DNA of 64,000 nt, taken from the NCBI RefSeq assembly GCF_030816075.1, contig NZ_JAUSXO010000001.1, positions 1,860,001 to 1,924,000 of the forward strand. The letters are read 5' to 3'. Origin of the DNA: Arthrobacter agilis. Its GTDB lineage: Bacteria > Actinomycetota > Actinomycetes > Actinomycetales > Micrococcaceae. Below the pieces are notes generated by a model. It did not search any database, was not told the DNA's origin, and was given only the letters and a program-made list of their open reading frames with translations. Within the stretch, counting starts at the first letter, position 1. Every line of letters starts with the position of its first letter. The translations under genes were made by a program, and so were the position numbers. This document shows, one piece after another, positions 54,813-61,654 of this stretch.

Positions 54813-54997
54813 ACGTAGTCCCCTAGGTCGCGGGTGTAGCAGACAAAGCCGATCTCTCGGTTGTCAGCGGGGATCGGTTTCGGCGCGGTCCAGCCCTGCG
54901 CTACGAGGAGGGCTGCTGCCCTGGCAGTGGGTGGGACGTGCTCGCCCTCATCGGGGAAGCCGGTGACGTCGATGAACTTCGGGGCCCCGCTAGACAT
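54809..54997 (-). CDS. Hypothetical prophage protein
   Basis: 62 residues: SSGAPKFIDVTGFPDEGEHV, ARAAALLVAQGWTAPKPIPA, REIGFVCYTRDLGDYV. Unknown function. Overlaps its upstream neighbour by 8 nt and its downstream neighbour by 4. Confidence 0.62.
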   Translation of the reverse strand: MSSGAPKFIDVTGFPDEGEHVPPTARAAALLVAQGWTAPKPIPADNREIGFVCYTRDLGDYV

Positions 54998-55286
54998 CGG
55001 CGAACCGGCCGTGGGGGTTGGCGTCGATCAGTGCCTTCATCGCTGCCGAGGCGGCCGCCCTGATCTCGTCCGCCGGGGCATATTCAAGGATTTCCCACGC
55101 CGCGAGCTCTTCCTGAACTGCTGACACACCGTCGTCTGTGCTGACCCAAGCAAGCTTGGCTCGCAGCTCTTCGATCTCGTTGGCTGCTTCGCTCATCACC
55201 CCGTCGTAGTCGGACTCGGGGCCGTACAGGCGGAGCCGGGTCACGATGTCCGCCCCGTGGTAGGTGGCCTCCTGCTTGGCGCTCAT
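54990..55286 (-). CDS. Hypothetical prophage protein
   Basis: 98 residues, helical and charged: YHGADIVTRLRLYGPESDYD, SEAANEIEELRAKLAWVSTD, IRAAASAAMKALIDANPHGR. The YHGADIVTRLR...EAANEIEELR pattern recurs in actinophage early proteins as I remember them, with no assigned function. ATGA overlap with the preceding gene. Confidence 0.65.
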   Translation of the reverse strand: MSAKQEATYHGADIVTRLRLYGPESDYDGVMSEAANEIEELRAKLAWVSTDDGVSAVQEELAAWEILEYAPADEIRAAASAAMKALIDANPHGRFADV

Positions 55287-55504
55287 GGCCGCCTCATCCG
55301 GGCGAGTGCGCGGGTCAGGTCGAGGGATGTGCGGCGCAGCTGGCCCGTCTCAGGTGAGCCGTAGGAGTGGTCGGACGCCTTGGGTTTCCCGTCGCCCCAA
55401 CTCCGCTCCTTCAACTCCCGGTCGAGTCGGCCGATCGCGGCATCACTATCGAGGATGAACTGGACCGCCTTCGCACGGGCTTCGGTGATCTCTTTCCGGT
55501 TCAT
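55283..55504 (-). CDS. Hypothetical prophage protein
   Basis: 73 residues from ATG 55504 (the ATGA overlap with the upstream stop decides the start). MNRKEITEARAKAVQFILDS, AAIGRLDRELKERSWGDGKP, LTRALARMRRP. Highly charged; possibly nucleic-acid binding, but no family seen. Confidence 0.62.
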   Translation of the reverse strand: MNRKEITEARAKAVQFILDSDAAIGRLDRELKERSWGDGKPKASDHSYGSPETGQLRRTSLDLTRALARMRRP

Positions 55505-55662
55505 GCTGCCTTCTCTCGGAGTGGGTCGACGGTGTCGGCGGCTTCGAGGACCGCCCGGGCTTCCGACTGGAACAGCTTCCAGTCCAGGGGTGTCCCCATG
55601 GCTTCGGCTAGGGCGCGTGCCGCCACGTGGACGCGGGGATCCTTCGCGGGGCGGGGGCTCAT
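55501..55662 (-). CDS. Hypothetical prophage protein
   Basis: 53 residues from ATG 55662 (again an ATGA overlap). MSPRPAKDPRVHVAARALAE, PLDWKLFQSEARAVLEAADT. Small helical protein, unknown. Confidence 0.6.
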   Translation of the reverse strand: MSPRPAKDPRVHVAARALAEAMGTPLDWKLFQSEARAVLEAADTVDPLREKAA

Positions 55663-56183
55663 GCGAGGGCCTCCGTGATGGCCTTGACGGTCGCGCACCG
55701 CTGCGTGGCATCCGTGGTGTGGCTGTGACTCTCACCGCAGGCCTCGGTCAAATAGTCCCCATGTACGCAGCACTCCTCGCACCCGATGCCCGTGATGCTG
55801 TTGTGGCAGCCCGCATAGTCCTGGCAATCGATGTAGTCGTAGTCCTCGGGATGGGTGCCGTCGGGGCATTCGCACTCGTCGTAGATGCTCACCTTTCGGT
55901 GCTCTGCCAGCACGGCCTCGAGGGCGGATACCAGCTTCGGGACATCCGTGCGGGCATGAGCGATGAACTCAGCGTCCTCGTCAGTGACGTTGTAGCTGAG
56001 AACGTAGTCGTTGTTTGCCTCGCCAAAAGGGTCAACCCCGCCGCCTACAAAGACGCTGCTCGGCTTGAAGTCTAGGAAGTCGGCGCTGACCGATCCTGGC
56101 TCGACTTCCCACGGCCCTTCGGTGGCAGCGTCAGCGCGGGCCCGAATCACGTCTAGGGCCGATGTGCTGGTAGTGTTTTCCAT
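55659..56183 (-). CDS. Ead/Ea22-like phage early protein
   Basis: 174 residues, ATG 56183 preceded by GAAGGAGAAG. The N-terminal region RARADAATEGPWEVEPG and DAEFIAHARTDVPKLVSALE match the Ead/Ea22-like pattern common in phage early operons. The C-terminal half is Cys/His-rich (YDECECPDGTHPEDYDYIDC, GCHNSITGIGCEECCVHGDY) and could bind zinc. First gene of the seven-gene coupled string. Confidence 0.72.
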   Translation of the reverse strand: MENTTSTSALDVIRARADAATEGPWEVEPGSVSADFLDFKPSSVFVGGGVDPFGEANNDYVLSYNVTDEDAEFIAHARTDVPKLVSALEAVLAEHRKVSIYDECECPDGTHPEDYDYIDCQDYAGCHNSITGIGCEECCVHGDYLTEACGESHSHTTDATQRCATVKAITEALA

Positions 56184-56211
56184 GCCGCTTCTCCTTCAAC
56201 GTTGAGCGGTA

Positions 56212-56246
56212 GAAACCCGACTAGCTCTCGCCGGCTGTCGGGTTTC
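56212..56246. terminator. Hairpin between int and the early minus operon
   Basis: GAAACCCGAC (56212-56221) and GTCGGGTTTC (56237-56246), perfect 10 bp, 15-nt loop. It can end transcripts leaving the integrase gene, yet a promoter-like motif lies upstream of it, so the early minus operon would be transcribed through it. Confidence 0.6.
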
Positions 56247-56270
56247 GCTTTGTCCGGGGTGATTCCCCTG

Positions 56271-56295
56271 TGAATAGATCATCCCATACTGAATG
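56271..56295 (-). promoter_or_regulatory. Prophage promoter/operator motif, copy A
   Basis: On the minus strand CATTCAGTATGGGATGATC followed by TATTCA. TATGGGAT can act as -10 for the seven-gene operon whose first ATG is at 56183. Identical at 20 of 25 positions to the copy at 59400. Confidence 0.6.
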
Positions 56296-56333
56296 GATGG
56301 CGTCACTAGCTCAGGCCGGGAATCTTCGAGATC

Positions 56334-57458
56334 CTACTCGGCGGCGCGGAACTGCTCGAGCGCCCCGCGGCTGTCGGGCGCGACGTGGTTCGCCTCGATG
56401 TAGTGCTTCCGGGTGACAGCGTCGGATGAGTGTCCGAGCTGCTGCGATGCGACTAGGGACCCGGACTCGCGCTCGATCAGCGTGGCGACGGCCTTGCGGA
56501 ACGCTCGTGGTTCGACGTGCTCCCACTTCTCGCCCCGCACCTCACGCCACATGCGCCGGAAGTTCGACGGCTCCCACGGCCCACCATCACGGGCGGGGAA
56601 CACCAGGTCGGAGGTGCCGGCCAGCTTCCGCCGGCGGAGCATGGACACGGCGAAGTCGGGCAGGGCGAGGGTCCGGACCCCGGACTCGGTCTTCGGGTAC
56701 GGCTGACGGTGCAGCCCACTGACGCTGTCCCGCTTCACGGTCCCGGTGACGCTGAGGGTGCCGTTGCGGAGGTCGACGTCGGCGAAGCGGATCCCAAGGA
56801 GCTCGCCCGGCCGCAGCCCGGTGGCGACGAACAGGTCCACGACGTCAAGCATCACCGCCCGGGAGGCTCGCTGGGCGGCCCACGCGGCGACGTCGCGGCG
56901 CAACTCCCCCACCTCCGCCACCGACAGGGCGGTGACCTTCTTCCGCTCCACACGGGCAAGCTTCGTGTCCGTCACCGGGTTCGCCGGCACGGCGTCGTAC
57001 CGGGAGGCGAGGCCGAACATCATGGACAGGACGACGCGGCAGGACTTCCCCACACTGGGGCCCTTCTTCGCGGCGTCGCGGAGGAACGTGTCGAGGCGTG
57101 CCGTGGTCGCTTCACGGATCTGCAGATTCCCCAGCTGCTTGAGGATGTGCCGGTCGAGGATGTGCCGGTACGTGTCCTTCGTGCCCTGGGACTGGTCGAG
57201 GGTCGTGAACCACGCTTCGGCGAGGACGGACACGCGTGTTTCGGGGAGGATCTCGGCGCCCCCGATGAGCCGGCGCTGCGACACCTTGTCCTTCAACGCC
57301 TGGACGGCGGAGGCCTTGGCTGGGCCTTGCGCGGTGACGTACCGGCCGACGCCGTCGAGGTCGCGGAACCAGCAGCGGGCCACGTACTTCGGCTTCTCGC
57401 CGACGACGGTGATCTTCCCGTACTCGCCGACCGGGAGCCTGGGCCTACCTCGCATCAC
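56334..57458 (-). CDS. int: Tyrosine recombinase (phage integrase)
   Basis: 374 residues. Arm-type/core-binding N-terminus (about 1-165: VSVLAEAWFTTLDQSQGTKD) and a catalytic domain with Arg216 (FVATGLRPGELLGIRFADVD), Lys256, Arg318 replacing the first His of the HxxR box (HVEPRAFRKAVATLIE), Arg321, His343 (QQLGHSSDAV) and nucleophile Tyr353 (TRKHYIEANHV). The P-R-x-F-R-K version of the box is usual in actinobacterial phage integrases. The start is GTG 57458 or ATG 57455, both overlapping the ImmA stop. Integration into the tRNA-Lys 3' end is inferred from location. Confidence 0.93.
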   Translation of the reverse strand: MMRGRPRLPVGEYGKITVVGEKPKYVARCWFRDLDGVGRYVTAQGPAKASAVQALKDKVSQRRLIGGAEILPETRVSVLAEAWFTTLDQSQGTKDTYRHILDRHILKQLGNLQIREATTARLDTFLRDAAKKGPSVGKSCRVVLSMMFGLASRYDAVPANPVTDTKLARVERKKVTALSVAEVGELRRDVAAWAAQRASRAVMLDVVDLFVATGLRPGELLGIRFADVDLRNGTLSVTGTVKRDSVSGLHRQPYPKTESGVRTLALPDFAVSMLRRRKLAGTSDLVFPARDGGPWEPSNFRRMWREVRGEKWEHVEPRAFRKAVATLIERESGSLVASQQLGHSSDAVTRKHYIEANHVAPDSRGALEQFRAAE

Positions 57459-57859
57459 GCCGTCCTTCCTAGTCGGTCCACCTCTTCCTCAATGACTCTT
57501 CGCTCCGCGGCGGTGAGGATCCCGATGCGGGTGTTCAGCATGTCGAGGTCTACCTCGAGCCAGGCGGCGAGGTGCCGGTCGTCGCAGGTTTCACGGACGC
57601 CGGCGATGAGGTCGTCGGTGCTGATGAGCCTCATGGCTGCGGCTCGTTCGACGGTGAGTTCCTGCTTGGCGTGGAACCAGGCGTCGCAGCAGGCGGTGTC
57701 TCCGCGTTCGGCGTGCACGAGCTCGTGGACGAGGGTGGCCCTCGTGGTGGGAGGGTCGAGCCTCGGGTCGATGTAGATAGTGTGCGTCTGTTTGTCGTAG
57801 AGACCGTTCAATGCTCCCGGGAGGAGCATGTATTCGATGTCAGGTAGAGCTTTCCCCAT
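57455..57859 (-). CDS. ImmA/IrrE family metallo-endopeptidase
   Basis: 134 residues from ATG 57859. HELVH at residues 45-49 is the zinc-protease HExxH motif (TRATLVHELVHAERGDTACC), preceded by ALNGLYDKQTHTIYIDPRLD, the strand typical of ImmA/IrrE proteins, which cleave or inactivate an Xre repressor to induce mobile elements. It overlaps the repressor gene by 20 nt upstream and the integrase gene downstream, giving a repressor-protease-integrase operon as in ICEBs1-type elements. Confidence 0.88.
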   Translation of the reverse strand: MGKALPDIEYMLLPGALNGLYDKQTHTIYIDPRLDPPTTRATLVHELVHAERGDTACCDAWFHAKQELTVERAAAMRLISTDDLIAGVRETCDDRHLAAWLEVDLDMLNTRIGILTAAERRVIEEEVDRLGRTA

Positions 57860-58196
57860 GTTCCTGCTTGTTCCCCTTGCCGTTTCGCGCTGCAGACCGT
57901 TCGACAAGGCTAGAGACGTCGTCTGACACTGTGGGTCGCAGCTGGGTGACGGTGGCCCCCTGGTTGCGGAGGTGCTCTTCGGCTTGCTCGAGGACGCCGG
58001 CGACTGAGATGCGCAGGGCGGAGCAAATGAGGTTCATCTGCTCGAGGTCCATGGCCCGCTCGCCTTTCAGGAGGCGCGAGACAGTGGGCTGAGAGAGCCC
58101 GGTTGCGCGGACCAGCTCTGCCTGGCTGATGTCCTTGTATGCCATTTGGGCGCGGATGACAGCTGCGACTCTCTTGGTGAGGTCGCTGGGTTCCAT
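57840..58196 (-). CDS. Xre family repressor (probable ImmR-like immunity repressor)
   Basis: 118 residues from ATG 58196 (GGAAAG before it; ATG 58214, MALGKN, is an alternative lacking a ribosome site). Helix-turn-helix: IRAQMAYKDISQAELVRATG, LSQPTVSRLLKGERAMDLEQ, then a helical tail (VLEQAEEHLRNQGATVTQLR). Encoded with ImmA and Int, and transcribed from a promoter that carries the element's recurrent motif, so autoregulation is likely. Confidence 0.85.
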   Translation of the reverse strand: MEPSDLTKRVAAVIRAQMAYKDISQAELVRATGLSQPTVSRLLKGERAMDLEQMNLICSALRISVAGVLEQAEEHLRNQGATVTQLRPTVSDDVSSLVERSAARNGKGNKQEHGESST

Positions 58197-58234
58197 GTTC
58201 TTTCCGAGTGCCATGGCATGAAGCTATCAGATTC

Positions 58235-58327
58235 TGAATGGTTTATCCATACTCGACATACCTAGCCGCTCCACTTGGATCAAAGCACTCACTACTTGAC
58301 TTAATCATTCTATTCAGACTAGCTTCG
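58235..58327. promoter_or_regulatory. Divergent prophage promoters with operator motif, copy B
   Basis: Minus strand: GTATGGATAAACCATTCAG (58253-58235), a variant of the recurrent motif, with TATGGAT as -10 of the repressor operon. Plus strand: TTGACT (about 58297-58302), 18-bp spacer, TAGCTT as a rightward promoter for the gene at 58333; TGAATAG on the minus strand at 58316-58310 lies inside its spacer. Confidence 0.6.
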
Positions 58328-58332
58328 GTGTC

Positions 58333-58605
58333 ATGGGTATCACACACCATCAGGAAATGCCCGAAGTGGACCCCGGACCCACTCCCTACGAACTGATCAA
58401 GGAGGTGTTCGCCGAAGCAGGCCGGCAAGATCTCAAACCCGCAGGGCTCAGTGCTCTCACCGGGTGGGATGTGCAGAAGATCGCCCGGATTCGGCGGTGC
58501 GAGTACATCCCGAAGCTGGACGAATACATGGACCTTTGCCGGGCAGTTGGTCGGTCTCCACGCCAGATCGAAGACCTGGCCCGCTTCCACAGCATCTGCG
58601 TCTAA
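58333..58605 (+). CDS. Cro-like regulatory protein
   Basis: 90 residues, ATG 58333. EVDPGPTPYELIKEVFAEAG, DLKPAGLSALTGWDVQKIAR, IPKLDEYMDLCRAVGRSPRQ. The middle part resembles a helix-turn-helix (LSALTGWDVQKIARIRR). Divergent from the repressor operon, as lambda cro is to cI; no direct evidence of function. Confidence 0.62.
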   Translation: MGITHHQEMPEVDPGPTPYELIKEVFAEAGRQDLKPAGLSALTGWDVQKIARIRRCEYIPKLDEYMDLCRAVGRSPRQIEDLARFHSICV

Positions 58606-58613
58606 ACGAAATT

Positions 58614-58645
58614 GGCCGTCTCCCACTGGCAGGTGGGGGACGGCC
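58614..58645 (+). terminator. Intercistronic hairpin
   Basis: GGCCGTCTCCCAC (58614-58626) pairs with GTGGGGGACGGCC (58633-58645; one G-U), 6-nt loop, between the Cro-like gene and the next. No T tract follows, so it may partially terminate or protect mRNA. Confidence 0.6.
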
Positions 58646-58676
58646 CTAGAAACCCTCTCTCAAGGAGTTCACCATC

Positions 58677-58970
58677 ATGTTAGCTGATCCCCTCGAAGCC
58701 GCCTGCAAGCGGCTCGACGCCACCGCACCTAGGCCAGCGATGCCGGTCGCGGTCACTCTCGAAACCCTCAACCTCACCAGCGAAGGCCTCACCGCCGAGA
58801 TCCGCGAAGTCATCACATCGGGCGACAACCACATCGAAGTCGTCTCGACGGACGGCGACCTACTCCTCACCCTCACCGACAAGGACTGCGAGGACTTCAT
58901 CAACGCGCTCACCAACGTGTGGCGGGCCCGGGCAGCAACCGCCCTCGACAACCTCAAGGAGACATCATGA
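58677..58970 (+). CDS. Hypothetical prophage protein
   Basis: 97 residues, AAGGAG before the ATG. CKRLDATAPRPAMPVAVTLE, AEIREVITSGDNHIEVVSTD, LTDKDCEDFINALTNVWRAR. Acidic alpha/beta protein of unknown role. Its stop overlaps the next ATG. Confidence 0.68.
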   Translation: MLADPLEAACKRLDATAPRPAMPVAVTLETLNLTSEGLTAEIREVITSGDNHIEVVSTDGDLLLTLTDKDCEDFINALTNVWRARAATALDNLKETS

Positions 58971-59185
58971 GCGCCAAGGACAACCTGGACCTGACCATCA
59001 CCGCCACAACCACCGAGGACATTCAGATTCCCATCTCGATCAAGGTCGAGTTCCCCAAGGGGTACGGCTTCTACGCCGTGAAGGTCATTCAGCAGCTGGG
59101 GCAGAACCCCGATGACTTGTACCGCGAGATGATCAACAAGCAGGACGCGGCGACGCTCGCCGTGCTTGCCCAGGGCAAATCGTGA
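58967..59185 (+). CDS. Hypothetical prophage protein
   Basis: 72 residues from ATG 58967 (ATGA overlap). MSAKDNLDLTITATTTEDIQ, IPISIKVEFPKGYGFYAVKV, QLGQNPDDLYREMINKQDAA. Beta-rich N-terminus then a helix; unknown. Confidence 0.65.
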   Translation: MSAKDNLDLTITATTTEDIQIPISIKVEFPKGYGFYAVKVIQQLGQNPDDLYREMINKQDAATLAVLAQGKS

Positions 59186-59370
59186 TCCCGGACAGCGTGT
59201 ACCTGCTCCTCCTCGTCATGCTGATCCTCGCCGCACCCTTCGCGAGCCACCTCGACCGCCACCTCGAAGACAACCCCGACACGGACGCCGAGGCGCCGGA
59301 CGACTACGACGCCCGCGCCGACGAATGGCGCGAAGACCAGGCCATCGAACGTCAGAGGCACCCCGCATAA
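59182..59370 (+). CDS. Small membrane protein
   Basis: 62 residues from GTG 59182, overlapping the previous stop as GTGA. A single N-terminal membrane span, PDSVYLLLLVMLILAAPFAS, is followed by an acidic soluble tail (DNPDTDAEAPDDYDARADEW). Function unknown. Confidence 0.65.
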   Translation: MIPDSVYLLLLVMLILAAPFASHLDRHLEDNPDTDAEAPDDYDARADEWREDQAIERQRHPA

Positions 59371-59399
59371 TCGGAGCACCGCTCCCCCATGCCCACGAG

Positions 59400-59424
59400 C
59401 ATTCCAAATAGGATGATCCATTCA
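59400..59424 (+). promoter_or_regulatory. Prophage promoter/operator motif, copy D
   Basis: CATTCCAAATAGGATGATC then CATTCA. TAGGAT (59409-59414) can be a -10 with transcription starting just before AGGAG (59424-59428) of the nuclease gene. 20 of 25 bases match copy A. Confidence 0.6.
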
Positions 59425-59437
59425 GGAGAACCGCACC

Positions 59438-60430
59438 ATGACCACCACACCATTCGCCCAGGCCGTGCAGCCCATCCCCCGGGACCGCTGGCAGCGGCCC
59501 CTCGTCACCCCCGCCGACGGCGGGAAACCCATCCCCTACACCCGCTGCACCACCATGGCGAAGTGCATCGATGACACCACCAACCTCACCAACTGGAAGC
59601 TCCGCCTCGCAGCCCTCGGCCTCCTCGCCCGGCCCGACCTGCAGATGGCCGTCGCCGCCGTCGAGGATCCCGAAGCGCCCGAGGGCAAGAAGGCACTCAA
59701 CGCCACCCTGCAGGAAGCCCTCGAGGCCGCCGGCGTCTCCGCGAAAGCGACCCTCGGCACGGCCATCCACAAGCTCACCGAGACCATCGACCGGGGCGAG
59801 GAACCCCGCAACGTACCCCTCGCCTACATCCCCGACCTCGCCGCGTACCGGGAAGCGACCGCCGACCTCGAGGTCCTCACGATCGAGGAGTTCGTGGTGC
59901 AGGACGAGCTCCACGTCGGCGGGACCCTGGACCGTCGCGTCCGCTACCAGGGCCGCGACTACATCGCGGACGTGAAGACCGGCAACATCGACCTCGCCGC
60001 CCTCACCATCGCCGCGCAGCTCGCCACCTACGCCCGCAGCGTCCGCTACGACCACACCACCAACACCCGCGAACCCCTCAACGTCGACCTCGAGCGGGCC
60101 CTGATCATCCACCTGCCTGCCGGAACGGGGACGTGCCGGCTGGTGTGGGTGGACATCGCCAAGGGGTGGGACGCCATGAAGACGGCGAAGGCCGTGCACT
60201 CACTGCGGTCCACGAAGAACCTCACCTGGCCGCTCGTGGACCAGACCCCCGCCCCGGACCACACCGCCGAAGAGGAGCACGCCGTCACCGTCGGTGCGGC
60301 CCTCGTCAACGCGATCACCGTCGCCGCCACCGCCGACGAGCTCACCAAGTTGTGGCAGGACAACCAGACCATCTGGGACGCCCTGCACACCGAGGCCGCG
60401 AAGGCACGCAAGCAGCAGCTCGCAGCCTGA
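59438..60430 (+). CDS. PD-(D/E)XK nuclease (phage exonuclease, RecB/Cas4-like)
   Basis: 330 residues, AGGAG upstream. Core fold: GTAIHKLTETI with His111, IEEFVVQDELHVGGTLDRRV with Asp165, YIADVKTGNIDLAAL with Asp178 and Lys180 (DxK), and IAAQLATYARSV with Gln194. This is the RecB-family nuclease layout seen in actinophage recombination/replication genes. The C-terminal third (from about residue 230) has no clear match. It is followed by a probable ssDNA-binding protein, a common phage pairing. Confidence 0.83.
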   Translation: MTTTPFAQAVQPIPRDRWQRPLVTPADGGKPIPYTRCTTMAKCIDDTTNLTNWKLRLAALGLLARPDLQMAVAAVEDPEAPEGKKALNATLQEALEAAGVSAKATLGTAIHKLTETIDRGEEPRNVPLAYIPDLAAYREATADLEVLTIEEFVVQDELHVGGTLDRRVRYQGRDYIADVKTGNIDLAALTIAAQLATYARSVRYDHTTNTREPLNVDLERALIIHLPAGTGTCRLVWVDIAKGWDAMKTAKAVHSLRSTKNLTWPLVDQTPAPDHTAEEEHAVTVGAALVNAITVAATADELTKLWQDNQTIWDALHTEAAKARKQQLAA

Positions 60431-60474
60431 CCTCACCACTCACCGAGAAACAGCAACAGGAAGAGAACAAGAAC

Positions 60475-60909
60475 ATGACCGCATCACCGTTCGCAGCACC
60501 CGCCACCACCTCCGGCATCGACTGGAAGACCGTCAACGGGGCGCTGCTGTACATCGAGCCCTTGAACTCCGAGAAGGTCACCTCCAACTACGGCGAGTCC
60601 GATGTCGTCCGCTCCAACATCGTCGTGCTGGACGGGCCCAGCGCCGGCGACCGGTACGACGACTGCCTCGTCTTCCCGAAGGTCCTGGCAAACCAGCTCC
60701 GCCCGAAGATCGGCGAGAAGGTCCTCGGACGGCTCGGCCAGGGGCAGGCCAAGCTCGGCCAGTCCGCGCCGTGGCTCCTCGCGGAAGCGACGGCCGCGGA
60801 CATCGAGGTCGGTGTCGCCTACATCAACCAGCAGGCCAGCGGACAGCTGCAGCCCCCCGCCCCCCAGCAGGCGCCGGCAACCAACACGGGAGGGCAGCCC
60901 CCCTTCTAG
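60475..60909 (+). CDS. Probable ssDNA-binding/replication accessory protein
   Basis: 144 residues from ATG 60475. A beta-rich domain (GALLYIEPLNSEKVTSNYGE, VVRSNIVVLDGPSAGDRYDD, VFPKVLANQLRPKIGEKVLG, RLGQGQAKLGQSAPWLLAEA) followed by a disordered Gln/Pro-rich tail ending NTGGQPPF. The terminal PPF resembles the SSB tip that recruits partner proteins, although the preceding acidic residues are missing. Lies directly downstream of the nuclease gene, so a role in recombination or replication is inferred. Confidence 0.65.
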   Translation: MTASPFAAPATTSGIDWKTVNGALLYIEPLNSEKVTSNYGESDVVRSNIVVLDGPSAGDRYDDCLVFPKVLANQLRPKIGEKVLGRLGQGQAKLGQSAPWLLAEATAADIEVGVAYINQQASGQLQPPAPQQAPATNTGGQPPF

Positions 60910-60982
60910 ACCAGCACGACCAGCCCGGCCGGCAGGCGCCCACGTTCGAGCCGTGGGCGGGCACCACACCTCAGGAGACCCC

Positions 60983-61654
60983 ATGCACACCAACTACCCG
61001 CTCAACCCCCGCCAATGGCGGCACCAAGCACAAGCGATCACCCCGACAGTTCAGGAGACACACGTGGGAACCATCGAACAGGACTACCAGGAAGCGTTGA
61101 ACGCCAACGACCTCGAACGGGCGCTGCTCCTCGAGGGCCAGATCGACGCCGAACAGGAAGCACGGGAGGCACGCCTCAACGCCCCCGACGCGCTCCTCAA
61201 CGCAGCCCTCTGGTACGCGTCCACCGGGATCGCCGTCTTCCCCGTCCGCCCAGGCGAGAAGCGGCCCCTCACCCAGCACGGCTTCAAGGACGCCACCCTC
61301 GACGCGGACCAGATCCGGGCGTGGTGGACCGCCACACCGCCCGCGAACATCGGCCTCCCCACCGGCGCCCTCTTCGACGTCATCGACGTCGACGGGCAGC
61401 CCGGCTACGAGTCCTACGCAAAACTCCGCGCAGGCGGCGACGTCCCCGAAATCATCGGCCGCGCCAACACACCCCGAGGCATCCACGTCTACATCCGACC
61501 CACCGGCGACGGGAACACCACCAGCCTCCTCCCCGGCATCGACTACCGCGGGCAGGGCGGGTACGTCCTCGCCCCACCCTCACGGCTCACTAACGGCGCC
61601 GTCTACCGCTGGCAGCAGCCCCTCACCCTCGAAGCCAGCCAGGAGACACGATGA
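60983..61654 (+). CDS. Stand-alone primase-polymerase (AEP/prim-pol) domain
   Basis: 223 residues from ATG 60983 (AGGAG upstream); GTG 61064 also has a good AGGAGA site and would give 196 residues. Archaeo-eukaryotic primase motifs: I as FDVIDVDG with Asp135/Asp137, II as RGIHVYI with His168, III as GIDYRGQGGYVLAPPS with Asp187. Preceded by YASTGIAVFPVRPGEKRPLT typical of the N-terminal domain of phage bifunctional primase-polymerases. The usual C-terminal helicase domain is absent; the protein ends right after the prim-pol domain and overlaps the methyltransferase start (ATGA). Confidence 0.82.
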   Translation: MHTNYPLNPRQWRHQAQAITPTVQETHVGTIEQDYQEALNANDLERALLLEGQIDAEQEAREARLNAPDALLNAALWYASTGIAVFPVRPGEKRPLTQHGFKDATLDADQIRAWWTATPPANIGLPTGALFDVIDVDGQPGYESYAKLRAGGDVPEIIGRANTPRGIHVYIRPTGDGNTTSLLPGIDYRGQGGYVLAPPSRLTNGAVYRWQQPLTLEASQETR

